From an uncultured Bacteroidota bacterium (GTDB lineage Bacteria > Bacteroidota > Bacteroidia > NS11-12g > UBA955), in contig CAJBKH010000047.1 in NCBI GenBank assembly GCA_903953615.1, positions 1 through 9,247 on the forward strand: a DNA stretch of 9,247 bases, written 5' to 3'. The notes beneath the pieces are model-generated. The model saw nothing but the letters and a program-made list of their open reading frames with translations, had not been told where the DNA came from and did no database searches. Positions 1-5,701 of the stretch are shown in pieces. Every line of letters begins with the position of its first letter. Within the stretch, counting starts at the first letter, position 1. The position numbers were made by a program, and so were the translations under genes.

Positions 1-43
1 ACTCACTATAATTCTCGCATCTTTTTACTTTCTCAAATGCCAT
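1..43 (-). CDS. 5' end of an unidentified gene running off the left edge
   Basis: Reading the minus strand from the ATG at 43-41 gives an uninterrupted frame of 14 codons to the window edge, MAFEKVKRCENYSE. So few codons would normally mean nothing, but an exact Bacteroidota -7 box (TACCTTTG, 88-81) lies 37 bp upstream in the same orientation, and the next gene to the right is divergent. Together these make a genuine start likely. The fragment is charged and probably helical. It faintly recalls the N-terminal helix of RecX-type proteins (EKxKxYCxY...), but the spacing of Cys and Tyr does not fit, so I do not name it. A chance open stretch cannot be excluded. Confidence 0.45.
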   Translation of the reverse strand, partial: MAFEKVKRCENYSE

Positions 44-62
44 ATTTTACTTTGGAATATTT

Positions 63-94
63 TTTGTACCTTTACAAGTGCAAAGGTATTTACT
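63..94 (+). promoter_or_regulatory. Possible weak promoter for the lipoprotein/OMP unit
   Basis: TTTG at 63-66 is followed after 20 bp by TATTTACT (87-94), which keeps TA and part of the TTTG of the -7 consensus. It is the best plus-strand candidate ahead of the ATG at 126, but a poor one. It overlaps the divergent minus-strand -7 box, so the two promoters could compete. Confidence 0.22.
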
Positions 95-114
95 TAATAC
101 CAATTGCACCTAAA
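81..114 (-). promoter_or_regulatory. Bacteroidota-type promoter for the left-edge gene
   Basis: On the minus strand TACCTTTG (88-81) matches the Bacteroidota -7 consensus TAnnTTTG exactly. A TTTA at 114-111, 22 bp upstream, is a three-of-four match to the -33 TTTG. Transcription would start near 75 and leave a leader of about 30 nt before the ATG at 43. Confidence 0.5.
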
Positions 115-125
115 CAATAATTAAA

Positions 126-986
126 ATGAAAAAAATAATATTTTTTTCCGTTGTATTAGTATCCATCAGTGCTTGTGTAAATCAGCGACAAAGAACAAAT
201 ATTGTTGGAAGAACAGATGAAGTATACTTTACACCATCTGATACCAGAAAAAAGGATGTGGTCACATATACCACTTCGCAAAATTCTTCAAGGAATAATA
301 CAAATAACAACAATCAAAGCGCAGCAGGTAACTATACCAGCTCTTATTCTAACCGTTTATGTTACTTTGGTTCAAGCAATAGATTTAGTTATAACAATTA
401 TCAACCTGTTTTAGTCCCTTCTTTGATGTTAAATAATCACTCAGGGTGGACCTATGGCATCGGTTATGGTTATCCCCTGTTTGGGTATGGAAGAAGTTAT
501 TACAGCCCATTCTCGCCTTACTATGGTTGTTATATGCCCTACAATGATCCTTTTTATACCTATGGTTGGGGTGGTGGCTGGATGACATCCTATTATCCTT
601 CCTATATTTACAATCCTTATATGTTCAGTTTTAATCCTTATATGGGGTATGGTTATTATGGCAATTACGGTAATTATAATCCTTACTTTAATTATAAAAA
701 TAATTCAAACACAAACTATAATTACGGTCGTAGGAGTTATAGTGCCTATCCTAACCCACAATCAACTAATAACCAAAATAACAACAATAATCAGAATAAT
801 AATTGGTGGAACAACAACACAAATTCCAATCCAAGCAACAGTGGCGGCACTAATTCTGGTTCAGGAAAATGGTGGAATAGTGGCGCTTCCTCTACGGGAG
901 GTGGCAGCACTGGCGGAGGTGGAAATTCGGGCGGGTCTGGCCGTTCAACGCCAGGTAATACTGGCGGAAGCACTAGAAGAAGATAA
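126..986 (+). CDS. Tyr/Asn/Gly-rich low-complexity lipoprotein
   Basis: A 286-residue predicted lipoprotein of unknown function. Lys-Lys and a hydrophobic stretch (residues 4-16) lead to a lipobox, Ile-Ser-Ala-Cys, with Cys17 as the lipidated residue, so the mature protein should be anchored in a membrane, probably the outer one. A polar segment (18-75) includes a short TDEVYFTPSD stretch. Residues 105-200 are dominated by Tyr, Gly, Pro and Phe, with NPYM/NPYM/NPYF units near 163, 170 and 185. Residues 212-236 are an Asn/Gln run, and 237-283 are Gly/Ser/Thr-rich, ending in three Arg. Paired Trp occur twice (227-228 and 249-250), both followed by Asn. The mature part has only two further Cys (79 and 135). 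Such composition suggests disorder or a prion-like or adhesive chain, not an enzyme. It ends 9 bp before an outer-membrane barrel gene and is probably co-transcribed with it. The frame and lipobox are clear; the role is unknown. Confidence 0.85.
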   Translation: MKKIIFFSVVLVSISACVNQRQRTNIVGRTDEVYFTPSDTRKKDVVTYTTSQNSSRNNTNNNNQSAAGNYTSSYSNRLCYFGSSNRFSYNNYQPVLVPSLMLNNHSGWTYGIGYGYPLFGYGRSYYSPFSPYYGCYMPYNDPFYTYGWGGGWMTSYYPSYIYNPYMFSFNPYMGYGYYGNYGNYNPYFNYKNNSNTNYNYGRRSYSAYPNPQSTNNQNNNNNQNNNWWNNNTNSNPSNSGGTNSGSGKWWNSGASSTGGGSTGGGGNSGGSGRSTPGNTGGSTRRR

Positions 987-995
987 TTCATAACG

Positions 996-2510
996 ATGAA
1001 GTCATTTATTTTTTGCGCTACATTTTTTATTGTTTTTTCATTGTTTTCTCAAAATGAAACCGATGCCATTAGGTATTCACAAGAAAATTTGGGCAGCACT
1101 GCGCGTTCTTTTGCTGTAGGTGGAGCATTTGGTGCCGTAGGTGCTGACCCTAGTTCCGCAGCTATAAATCCCGCAGGATTGGCAAAATACAGAAGCAGTA
1201 AATTATACATCAGCACTGCTTTCTACAACGCAAAAAATAAGACTACTTTTTTAGGAAATAATTTGACTGATAATAAATTCAATTTTAATCTTCCAAATTT
1301 AAGTTTGATTATAAACATACCAGGTGAAGATTATACATCAAAAAATCCAAAAGGATTTGTCAATTTTATTGTAGGTTTTAATGTTAATCGAAAGAATAAT
1401 TTTCACAATAAAATTCTTTTTGAAGGAATAAATGAGGTTAACAGCATTACGCAGGATTGGGTTGAAAGGGCTAATTCCAATGGATTTACCCCCAATCAAA
1501 TGTCGGCCTACAGCTTAGAGCATTTAGCCTATGTAACAAGTGCAATTGATCCAGATACCCTATCTCCTACACCAAAGTATGTTTCAGCTTACGGCAATAA
1601 TCCAATACGTGTTAATCAATCAGGATTAGTACAAAGTAAAGGGGCATTAAATGACTATAATTTGTCTGTTGCTGCGAATTACAGACACATTATTCAAGGA
1701 GGTATATCAATTGGTTTTAAGAGTATACGCTATATAGAATCGTATAGTTTTATTGAAAAAGATTTAAAAACAGGAACAGTAAAGGATATCAAAAGCCTTA
1801 CATTAGACAAAGATTTTTCAACCAAAGGCAGAGGACTAAATGCAAAAATTGGTGTTTTAGTATCGCCAAGTGAATTCTTTAGATTTGGCTTTGCCTATCA
1901 CTCACCAACCATTTATAATTTAACAGATTCTTATACCTATACCCTAAATGCTATATACGATTATGGCGCAAGGGATATATTTAATTATGATAGAGTCAAT
2001 ACGGTTGCTACGACACAGCCAACGATCTATCGATATAAGATAACCACACCATCTCGACAAGTGTTAAGTGCGGCTATGTTAAGTAAGGAAATTGGTTTTG
2101 TTTCGATTGATTTAGAATTTGTTAATTACGCTGGTGCTAGCCTTTGGGCAAAAGACGATAAATTTATTCCAGAAAACACAAATATCAATAGGAATTATAA
2201 TAGTGTAATGAATCTAAGAATGGGTGCTGAGCTGATTCAGGATGATTTTCGGTTTAGGGCTGGTTATGCGCGTTACCCAAGTCCTTATAAGAGCAATATG
2301 GTTAGCGATTTGAAGGCAATGGTGAACAATGTTTATACACTAGGATTTGGTATAAAGACAGATTCATATTCTTTCGACATAGCCTATGTAAATAGCGGTA
2401 ATAACACGGCATATCCCCCTTATGAATTGAACAACAAAAAACAGCCTATGGCAAATAATGTTGTTAGAACCTCAAATTTGATTCTGACTGCAGGGTTTAA
2501 TATTGATTAG
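996..2510 (+). CDS. OmpP1/FadL-like outer-membrane transport protein
   Basis: A 504-residue predicted outer-membrane beta-barrel. A hydrophobic signal peptide (residues 1 to about 18, cleavage likely before Gln19) is followed by the N-terminal signature of the FadL/TodX/OmpP1 superfamily. It reads as LGSTARSFAVGGAFGAVGAD then PSSAAINPAGLA (about 32-63), matching the family pattern of GSAR, a Gly-Gly-Ala-Phe segment and a D-P-S-A..NPAGL turn. The rest has alternating polar and aromatic strands typical of barrels and ends in a strand (LILTAGFNID). FadL proteins bring hydrophobic molecules across the outer membrane, and Bacteroidota relatives are often labelled 'hemin receptor' on thin evidence, so no substrate can be assigned. 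The length is usual for the family. The gene starts 9 bp after the lipoprotein gene with no promoter between them, so they probably form one unit. It ends before a GC-rich hairpin. Confidence 0.82.
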   Translation: MKSFIFCATFFIVFSLFSQNETDAIRYSQENLGSTARSFAVGGAFGAVGADPSSAAINPAGLAKYRSSKLYISTAFYNAKNKTTFLGNNLTDNKFNFNLPNLSLIINIPGEDYTSKNPKGFVNFIVGFNVNRKNNFHNKILFEGINEVNSITQDWVERANSNGFTPNQMSAYSLEHLAYVTSAIDPDTLSPTPKYVSAYGNNPIRVNQSGLVQSKGALNDYNLSVAANYRHIIQGGISIGFKSIRYIESYSFIEKDLKTGTVKDIKSLTLDKDFSTKGRGLNAKIGVLVSPSEFFRFGFAYHSPTIYNLTDSYTYTLNAIYDYGARDIFNYDRVNTVATTQPTIYRYKITTPSRQVLSAAMLSKEIGFVSIDLEFVNYAGASLWAKDDKFIPENTNINRNYNSVMNLRMGAELIQDDFRFRAGYARYPSPYKSNMVSDLKAMVNNVYTLGFGIKTDSYSFDIAYVNSGNNTAYPPYELNNKKQPMANNVVRTSNLILTAGFNID

Positions 2511-2546
2511 ATTTAAATTGTAGTTGATTTGCGTATATAAGCTAAT

Positions 2547-2577
2547 AAAAAAAGGGCCGGAAGGCCCTAGTATTTTT
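2547..2577. terminator. Bidirectional rho-independent terminator
   Basis: A six-base-pair stem, AGGGCC (2553-2558) with GGCCCT (2563-2568), closes a GGAA loop. It is preceded by seven A (2547-2553) and followed by TAGTATTTTT. On the minus strand the A run becomes a strong U tract; on the plus strand the U tract is weaker and interrupted. It lies between convergent genes ending at 2510 (plus) and 2601 (minus), as expected for a shared terminator. Confidence 0.85.
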
Positions 2578-2600
2578 AATATTTAACGCAATGGAGGAAG

Positions 2601-3287
2601 TTACTCGATTACAAGTTTAGAACTAGAAATCCCGTTTTCATCCAATACATTTACGCAATATACACCACCTTTTAAAGAAGAGATGTCAATAGGATTGCCA
2701 TTTTCGAAACTTCCAGATAACACGGTTTCTCCTAAAAGATTGACAATGCTATATGCTCCAGAATTCGTTGAAGCTGAATTGATCACCAGAGATCCTTTGC
2801 TTGGGTTTGGAAACAATGAAAAATCAGCTTTTTTGAGGGTATTGATATTTAAACCATAACCTTGGGCATTAATATAAATATCTGTGTAGTTTGATTGGTT
2901 AGATTTTTTAGCAAATCTTACCACCATTTGACCCATTCCCTTGTCGCCTTTAGTATAAAAATGAAAAGATAATATTCTCACAGCACTTGGATCGATAATG
3001 AATTCAGCGGTGTTGGTAGTAGTGCTATAGCAAGTAACGATATCGCATACAGCAGAAGTCCAATTGGCGGTAGGCAATGTATTTACATTTCTATACCAAA
3101 CAATGGTATCGGGCAAACTGCCAGTATTTCTTATTTTTGTTTCGGCCACTAGTTCAGCATAACCATTTGGAGTAGAGGCTACGAATCCTGTAGCTAATAG
3201 TGTATCTTCATCATAGATAACTTGCGCGCTAGTGCTAATATGCAATGCAAAAACGCATAAAACAGTGAGGGTAATATTTTTTAACAT
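2601..3287 (-). CDS. Small secreted protein with type IX secretion sorting domain
   Basis: A 228-residue protein when started at the ATG at 3287. A longer frame begins at 3305, but its first six codons would overlap the gene's own -7 box, and the 3287 start puts the signal peptide (residues 1-21, cleavage after Thr-Ser-Ala) at the very N-terminus. The middle (about 25-145) is a beta-rich single domain with Trp76, a Val-Cys-Asp at 80-82 and Thr-Cys-Tyr at 85-87. The pattern W...VCD...CY recalls Ig-like modules in other Bacteroidota secreted proteins, and Cys81 and Cys86 could form a disulfide. From about 155 comes a type A T9SS C-terminal domain: LFPNPSKG at 158-165, a central Leu-Gly-Glu turn, ISSLKGGVY and a final SSKLVIE. 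That domain directs export through the T9SS and attachment to or release from the cell surface. No enzymatic motif is visible, so the function of the cargo domain is unknown. Confidence 0.85.
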   Translation of the reverse strand: MLKNITLTVLCVFALHISTSAQVIYDEDTLLATGFVASTPNGYAELVAETKIRNTGSLPDTIVWYRNVNTLPTANWTSAVCDIVTCYSTTTNTAEFIIDPSAVRILSFHFYTKGDKGMGQMVVRFAKKSNQSNYTDIYINAQGYGLNINTLKKADFSLFPNPSKGSLVINSASTNSGAYSIVNLLGETVLSGSFENGNPIDISSLKGGVYCVNVLDENGISSSKLVIE

Positions 3288-3292
3288 AAGTA

Positions 3293-3325
3293 CAAAGTTA
3301 ACCAATAAAACGCCTAAAAAGCAAA
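3293..3325 (-). promoter_or_regulatory. Consensus Bacteroidota promoter of the T9SS cargo gene
   Basis: On the minus strand TTTG (3325-3322), a 21-bp spacer and TAACTTTG (3300-3293) match the -33/-7 consensus at every defined base. Only five bases separate the -7 box from the ATG at 3287, so the transcript starts at or within a few bases of the start codon. The -33 box lies just past the nadC stop codon (3338-3336), making the T9SS gene a separate transcription unit. Confidence 0.75.
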
Positions 3326-3335
3326 TTTAATAGCC

Positions 3336-4205
3336 TTAAAGCTTAATTTTAAAGCTTATATCTAGACTTTTAACAGAGTGCGTTAGCATTCCTAAAGATA
3401 TAAAATCCACACCTGACTTGGCGTAAGCTTCAATATTATCTAAAGTGATTCCACCCGAGGCTTCTGTTTCACATTTTTTATTGATTAAATCAACAGCCTC
3501 TTTAGTTGTTTCAGGGGTAAAATTATCTAACATAATTCTCTGAAAAGGCAATTGAGTTAATGCTTCTTTTACTTCCTCCAAAGACCTCGTTTCAACTTCA
3601 ATACCAATGTTTAGATTATTTTCAACTAAATATGATTTTGCTTTTTGAAGTGCTTTAACAATACCACCTGCAACATCTACATGGTTGTCTTTAAGCATGA
3701 TCATATCATATAATCCGAATCTATGATTTTGGCCTCCTCCAACTGCCACAGCCCATTTTTCCAATAGTCTTAAATTTGGTGTTGTTTTTCTAGTATCCAA
3801 CACCTTAGTAGGATAATCTTTTATTTTATCTGCAGCGATATGGGTGATGGTAGCAATACCACTTAAGCGTTGCATGATATTCAATAAGAGACGCTCACTC
3901 TTTAGCAAACCATGTGCATTTCCGGTGACTTCAAAACCAATATCACCATGCTTTACAACATCCCCATCATGCATTATTGCATTAATGCTGCAAGCGCTGT
4001 CATTTAGCTTAAGAATAGTATGCGCAATTTTTAAGCCAGCGGCAATTCCATTGTCTTTGAATATTAATTTTGCAGTGGCAATTCTGTCCTTTTCTATCGA
4101 AGAAAGTGAAGAATGATCGCCCGATCCTATATCCTCAGACAAGGCTCTTTTTATAATATCTAATACCTCGGGATGATGGCTGATATCAGGGATGGTTTGC
4201 AACAT
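3336..4205 (-). CDS. nadC: Nicotinate-nucleotide pyrophosphorylase (carboxylating)
   Basis: Quinolinate phosphoribosyltransferase (EC 2.4.2.19), 289 residues and full length for the family. It converts quinolinate and PRPP into nicotinate mononucleotide, CO2 and pyrophosphate in the cytoplasm, the step where de novo NAD synthesis joins the salvage branch. Recognisable landmarks in order are the N-terminal EDIGSGDHSS (24-33), SERLLLNIMQRLSGIAT (103-119), LDTRKTTPNLRLLEKWAV (136-153) with the conserved Arg and Lys, GGGQNHRFGLYDMIMLKDNH (156-175) with the substrate-binding His-Arg and the Lys-Asp-Asn-His, EVETRS (203-208), IMLDNF (224-229), EASGGI (248-253) and ISLGMLTHSV (269-278). No key residue appears to be missing. 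No nadA or nadB is in the window. It follows the DUF4783 gene by 71 bp and has its own -7 box, so it may be read both from that promoter and by read-through from the kor operon. Confidence 0.96.
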   Translation of the reverse strand: MLQTIPDISHHPEVLDIIKRALSEDIGSGDHSSLSSIEKDRIATAKLIFKDNGIAAGLKIAHTILKLNDSACSINAIMHDGDVVKHGDIGFEVTGNAHGLLKSERLLLNIMQRLSGIATITHIAADKIKDYPTKVLDTRKTTPNLRLLEKWAVAVGGGQNHRFGLYDMIMLKDNHVDVAGGIVKALQKAKSYLVENNLNIGIEVETRSLEEVKEALTQLPFQRIMLDNFTPETTKEAVDLINKKCETEASGGITLDNIEAYAKSGVDFISLGMLTHSVKSLDISFKIKL

Positions 4206-4216
4206 AATTTAGGCTG

Positions 4217-4250
4217 CAAATTTACGATAAGTTATGATTTAATTGTTAAA
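4217..4250 (-). promoter_or_regulatory. Probable promoter of nadC
   Basis: On the minus strand TAAATTTG (4224-4217) is an exact -7 match 11 bp before the nadC ATG. The -33 element is imperfect: TTTA at 4250-4247 with a 22-bp spacer. The leader would be about five bases long. Confidence 0.5.
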
Positions 4251-4276
4251 TAAACGAACCTGCTCTAAAATGCAAC

Positions 4277-4648
4277 TTATTGAATTTTGAATTCGTTAAT
4301 CACAAAGCCAGAATTACCAGTATTAGCTACTATGGTAACCCTAAAACTACCATTTTTTGTTACAAGGTCAAAAATTAACATTGCTGATTGACTACCATTG
4401 GTTTCGTGGCTAAGTGTTGCTTTAGATGGTGTATTGGTTTTAAAGAAATTATCAAGCACAATTTTCGCTTGATCTTTTGCATAAACATTAGAAGTAGATG
4501 GCATAACTAGTTCTATACTTGAATTGAACATAGCTGCAAGTTCGGCAGTATTACCACTTTGCAAAGCAGTGGCAATTTTATCGCCATTGCCAGCATAGGC
4601 AAATGCTGTAAAAAAAGTTAAGATCGCAAGTGTAAATGATTTTAGCAT
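4277..4648 (-). CDS. DUF4783 family secreted protein
   Basis: A 123-residue protein with an N-terminal signal peptide (hydrophobic 5-18, cleavage after Ala-Tyr-Ala at 19), so it acts outside the cytoplasm, probably in the periplasm. The mature part fits the DUF4783 family as I remember it. A helix (DKIATALQSGNTAELAAMF, 23-41) precedes the strand SIELVMP, then YAKDQAKIVLDNFF (56-69) and a beta-rich end with a Gly-Ser-Phe-Arg-Val strand (100-104) and a final INEFKIQ. The size and order of helices and strands suggest a small NTF2/SnoaL-like cone fold, which is an inference from the pattern. The function is unknown; no catalytic residues stand out. It starts 36 bp after the korB stop with no clear promoter between, so it is probably the third gene of the kor operon, and nadC follows. 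I recall DUF4783 genes lying beside nadC in other Bacteroidota, but could not check this. Confidence 0.8.
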   Translation of the reverse strand: MLKSFTLAILTFFTAFAYAGNGDKIATALQSGNTAELAAMFNSSIELVMPSTSNVYAKDQAKIVLDNFFKTNTPSKATLSHETNGSQSAMLIFDLVTKNGSFRVTIVANTGNSGFVINEFKIQ

Positions 4649-4684
4649 AACATAAGTTTTACATAAATCGTGCCAATTGAAATT

Positions 4685-5701
4685 CTATTTTACTTCCCAA
4701 AAAGACTTTGTCATTAGTAATGCATTGAATGCTAATTTCTTATCTTCAATTTTTGCAGAGGCTATTTGCTCATTAATGCCATCTTCAAGGGTTGGTTTTG
4801 TGTTATCACAATAGATAATTCCGAACGGACGAGGAAGTAAATTATTGTCAAAAAACTGTGTTAGAATAAAGGCTTTGGTTTTATCCTTTTCATCGTGCAC
4901 CATACATTCATCTATAGAATGTTGTTCGAGATTAATAACTACTGGTTCAAGGCCATTTAATTTAATTCCCTTTTTACCACTATCAAAAGTTAATGGCTTT
5001 TCGTGCTCAAGGTAAATTCCATTAATTAATTTTAAGTCTTTATCTGTGAAAACATCAAAAGCGTGATCATTAAAAACATTGCAATTTTGGTAAATTTCAA
5101 CCATTGAAGTGCCTTTGTGGGCATATGCACGCTTATAAACTTCTTGTTGATGTTTGGCGTCTTTATCTATGGTTCTGGCAATAAATGTAGCATTTGCACC
5201 AAGACACAATGCCAAAGGATTAAATGGTAAATCAACACTTCCAAAAGGCGTTGATTTTGTTATTTTTCCAAACTCACTTGTAGGCGAATATTGTCCTTTT
5301 GTTAAACCGTATATTTGATTATTGAAAAGTAAAATATTTAAATCAGGATTTCTTCGAAGTGTATGAATAAGGTGATTGCCACCTATGCTTAATGCATCGC
5401 CATCACCAGTGATAACCCAAACGCTAAGTTCGGGTCTTGTAATTTTAAGACCTGTGGCCACTGCAGTTGCTCTGCCATGAATAGAATGCATTCCATAGGT
5501 ATTCATGTAATAGGGAAAGCGCGAAGAGCACCCTATGCCTGAAACAAATACAAATTCATGTTTTGGCTGTCCTAAATCAGGTAATATTTTTTTTACACTG
5601 TTAAGAATTGCATAATCACCACAACCAGGACACCATCTCACTTCTTGATTGGTTTCAAGATCTTTAGATGTAAAAATATCAATTGAATCTAAATTATGCA
5701 T
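4685..5701 (-). CDS. korB: 2-oxoacid:ferredoxin oxidoreductase, beta subunit (likely 2-oxoglutarate)
   Basis: The 338-residue catalytic beta subunit of a two-subunit 2-oxoacid:ferredoxin oxidoreductase. It binds thiamine diphosphate and one [4Fe-4S] cluster and passes electrons from oxidative decarboxylation to ferredoxin, making the acyl-CoA in the cytoplasm. The cluster ligands are visible as Cys24 and Cys27 (WCPGCGD), Cys58 (SGIGCSS) and Cys207 (QNCNVFND), a spacing close to that of the archaeal two-subunit enzymes. The ThDP motif runs from GDGDALSIGGNH (99-110) to the Asn-Asn pair at 127-128, followed by IYGLTKGQYSPTS (130-142). IHGRATAVATGLK (74-86) is also typical. A C-terminal region of about 110 residues completes it. 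The ATG lies inside the last codons of korA, an 8-bp overlap that implies translational coupling. Substrate choice (2-oxoglutarate over pyruvate or branched-chain acids) is inferred from resemblance to KorAB of Bacteroidota. No ferredoxin gene is in the window. Confidence 0.93.
   Translation of the reverse strand: MHNLDSIDIFTSKDLETNQEVRWCPGCGDYAILNSVKKILPDLGQPKHEFVFVSGIGCSSRFPYYMNTYGMHSIHGRATAVATGLKITRPELSVWVITGDGDALSIGGNHLIHTLRRNPDLNILLFNNQIYGLTKGQYSPTSEFGKITKSTPFGSVDLPFNPLALCLGANATFIARTIDKDAKHQQEVYKRAYAHKGTSMVEIYQNCNVFNDHAFDVFTDKDLKLINGIYLEHEKPLTFDSGKKGIKLNGLEPVVINLEQHSIDECMVHDEKDKTKAFILTQFFDNNLLPRPFGIIYCDNTKPTLEDGINEQIASAKIEDKKLAFNALLMTKSFWEVK

Noticed and set aside
1..12. ACTCACTATAAT occurs at 1-12 and again at 7539-7550
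   Set aside because: Several shared 12-mers are expected by chance in 9 kb of AT-rich sequence. One copy lies over the korA GTG start and the other within the left-edge codons in a different frame.
94..108. TTAATACCAATTGCA at 94-108 is repeated at 5767-5781
   Set aside because: The second copy is ordinary korA coding sequence (Gly-Ile-Asn codons). A single 15-bp match is within reach of chance in this composition, and no third full copy was seen.
202..414. A 70-codon plus-strand frame within the lipoprotein gene
   Set aside because: It overlaps the lipoprotein frame fully and lacks a plausible start context; the lipobox frame explains the DNA better.
385..993. Open frames on both strands inside the lipoprotein gene (385-588 minus, 649-993 plus, 791-991 minus)
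   Set aside because: They are other-frame readings of a low-complexity gene. Their skewed composition (Ile/Thr-rich or Pro/Leu-rich) is what Asn/Tyr/Gly codons give when shifted, and none has a promoter or signal of its own.
3336..3358. TTAAAGCTTA repeated twice at the nadC 3' end, able to form an AAGCTT hairpin
   Set aside because: The repeats encode the last residues of NadC. The stem is short and AT-rich with no T tract, so it is not a convincing terminator.
3844..4116. A 90-codon plus-strand frame inside nadC
   Set aside because: It lies antisense to conserved nadC motifs and has no recognisable domain or promoter.
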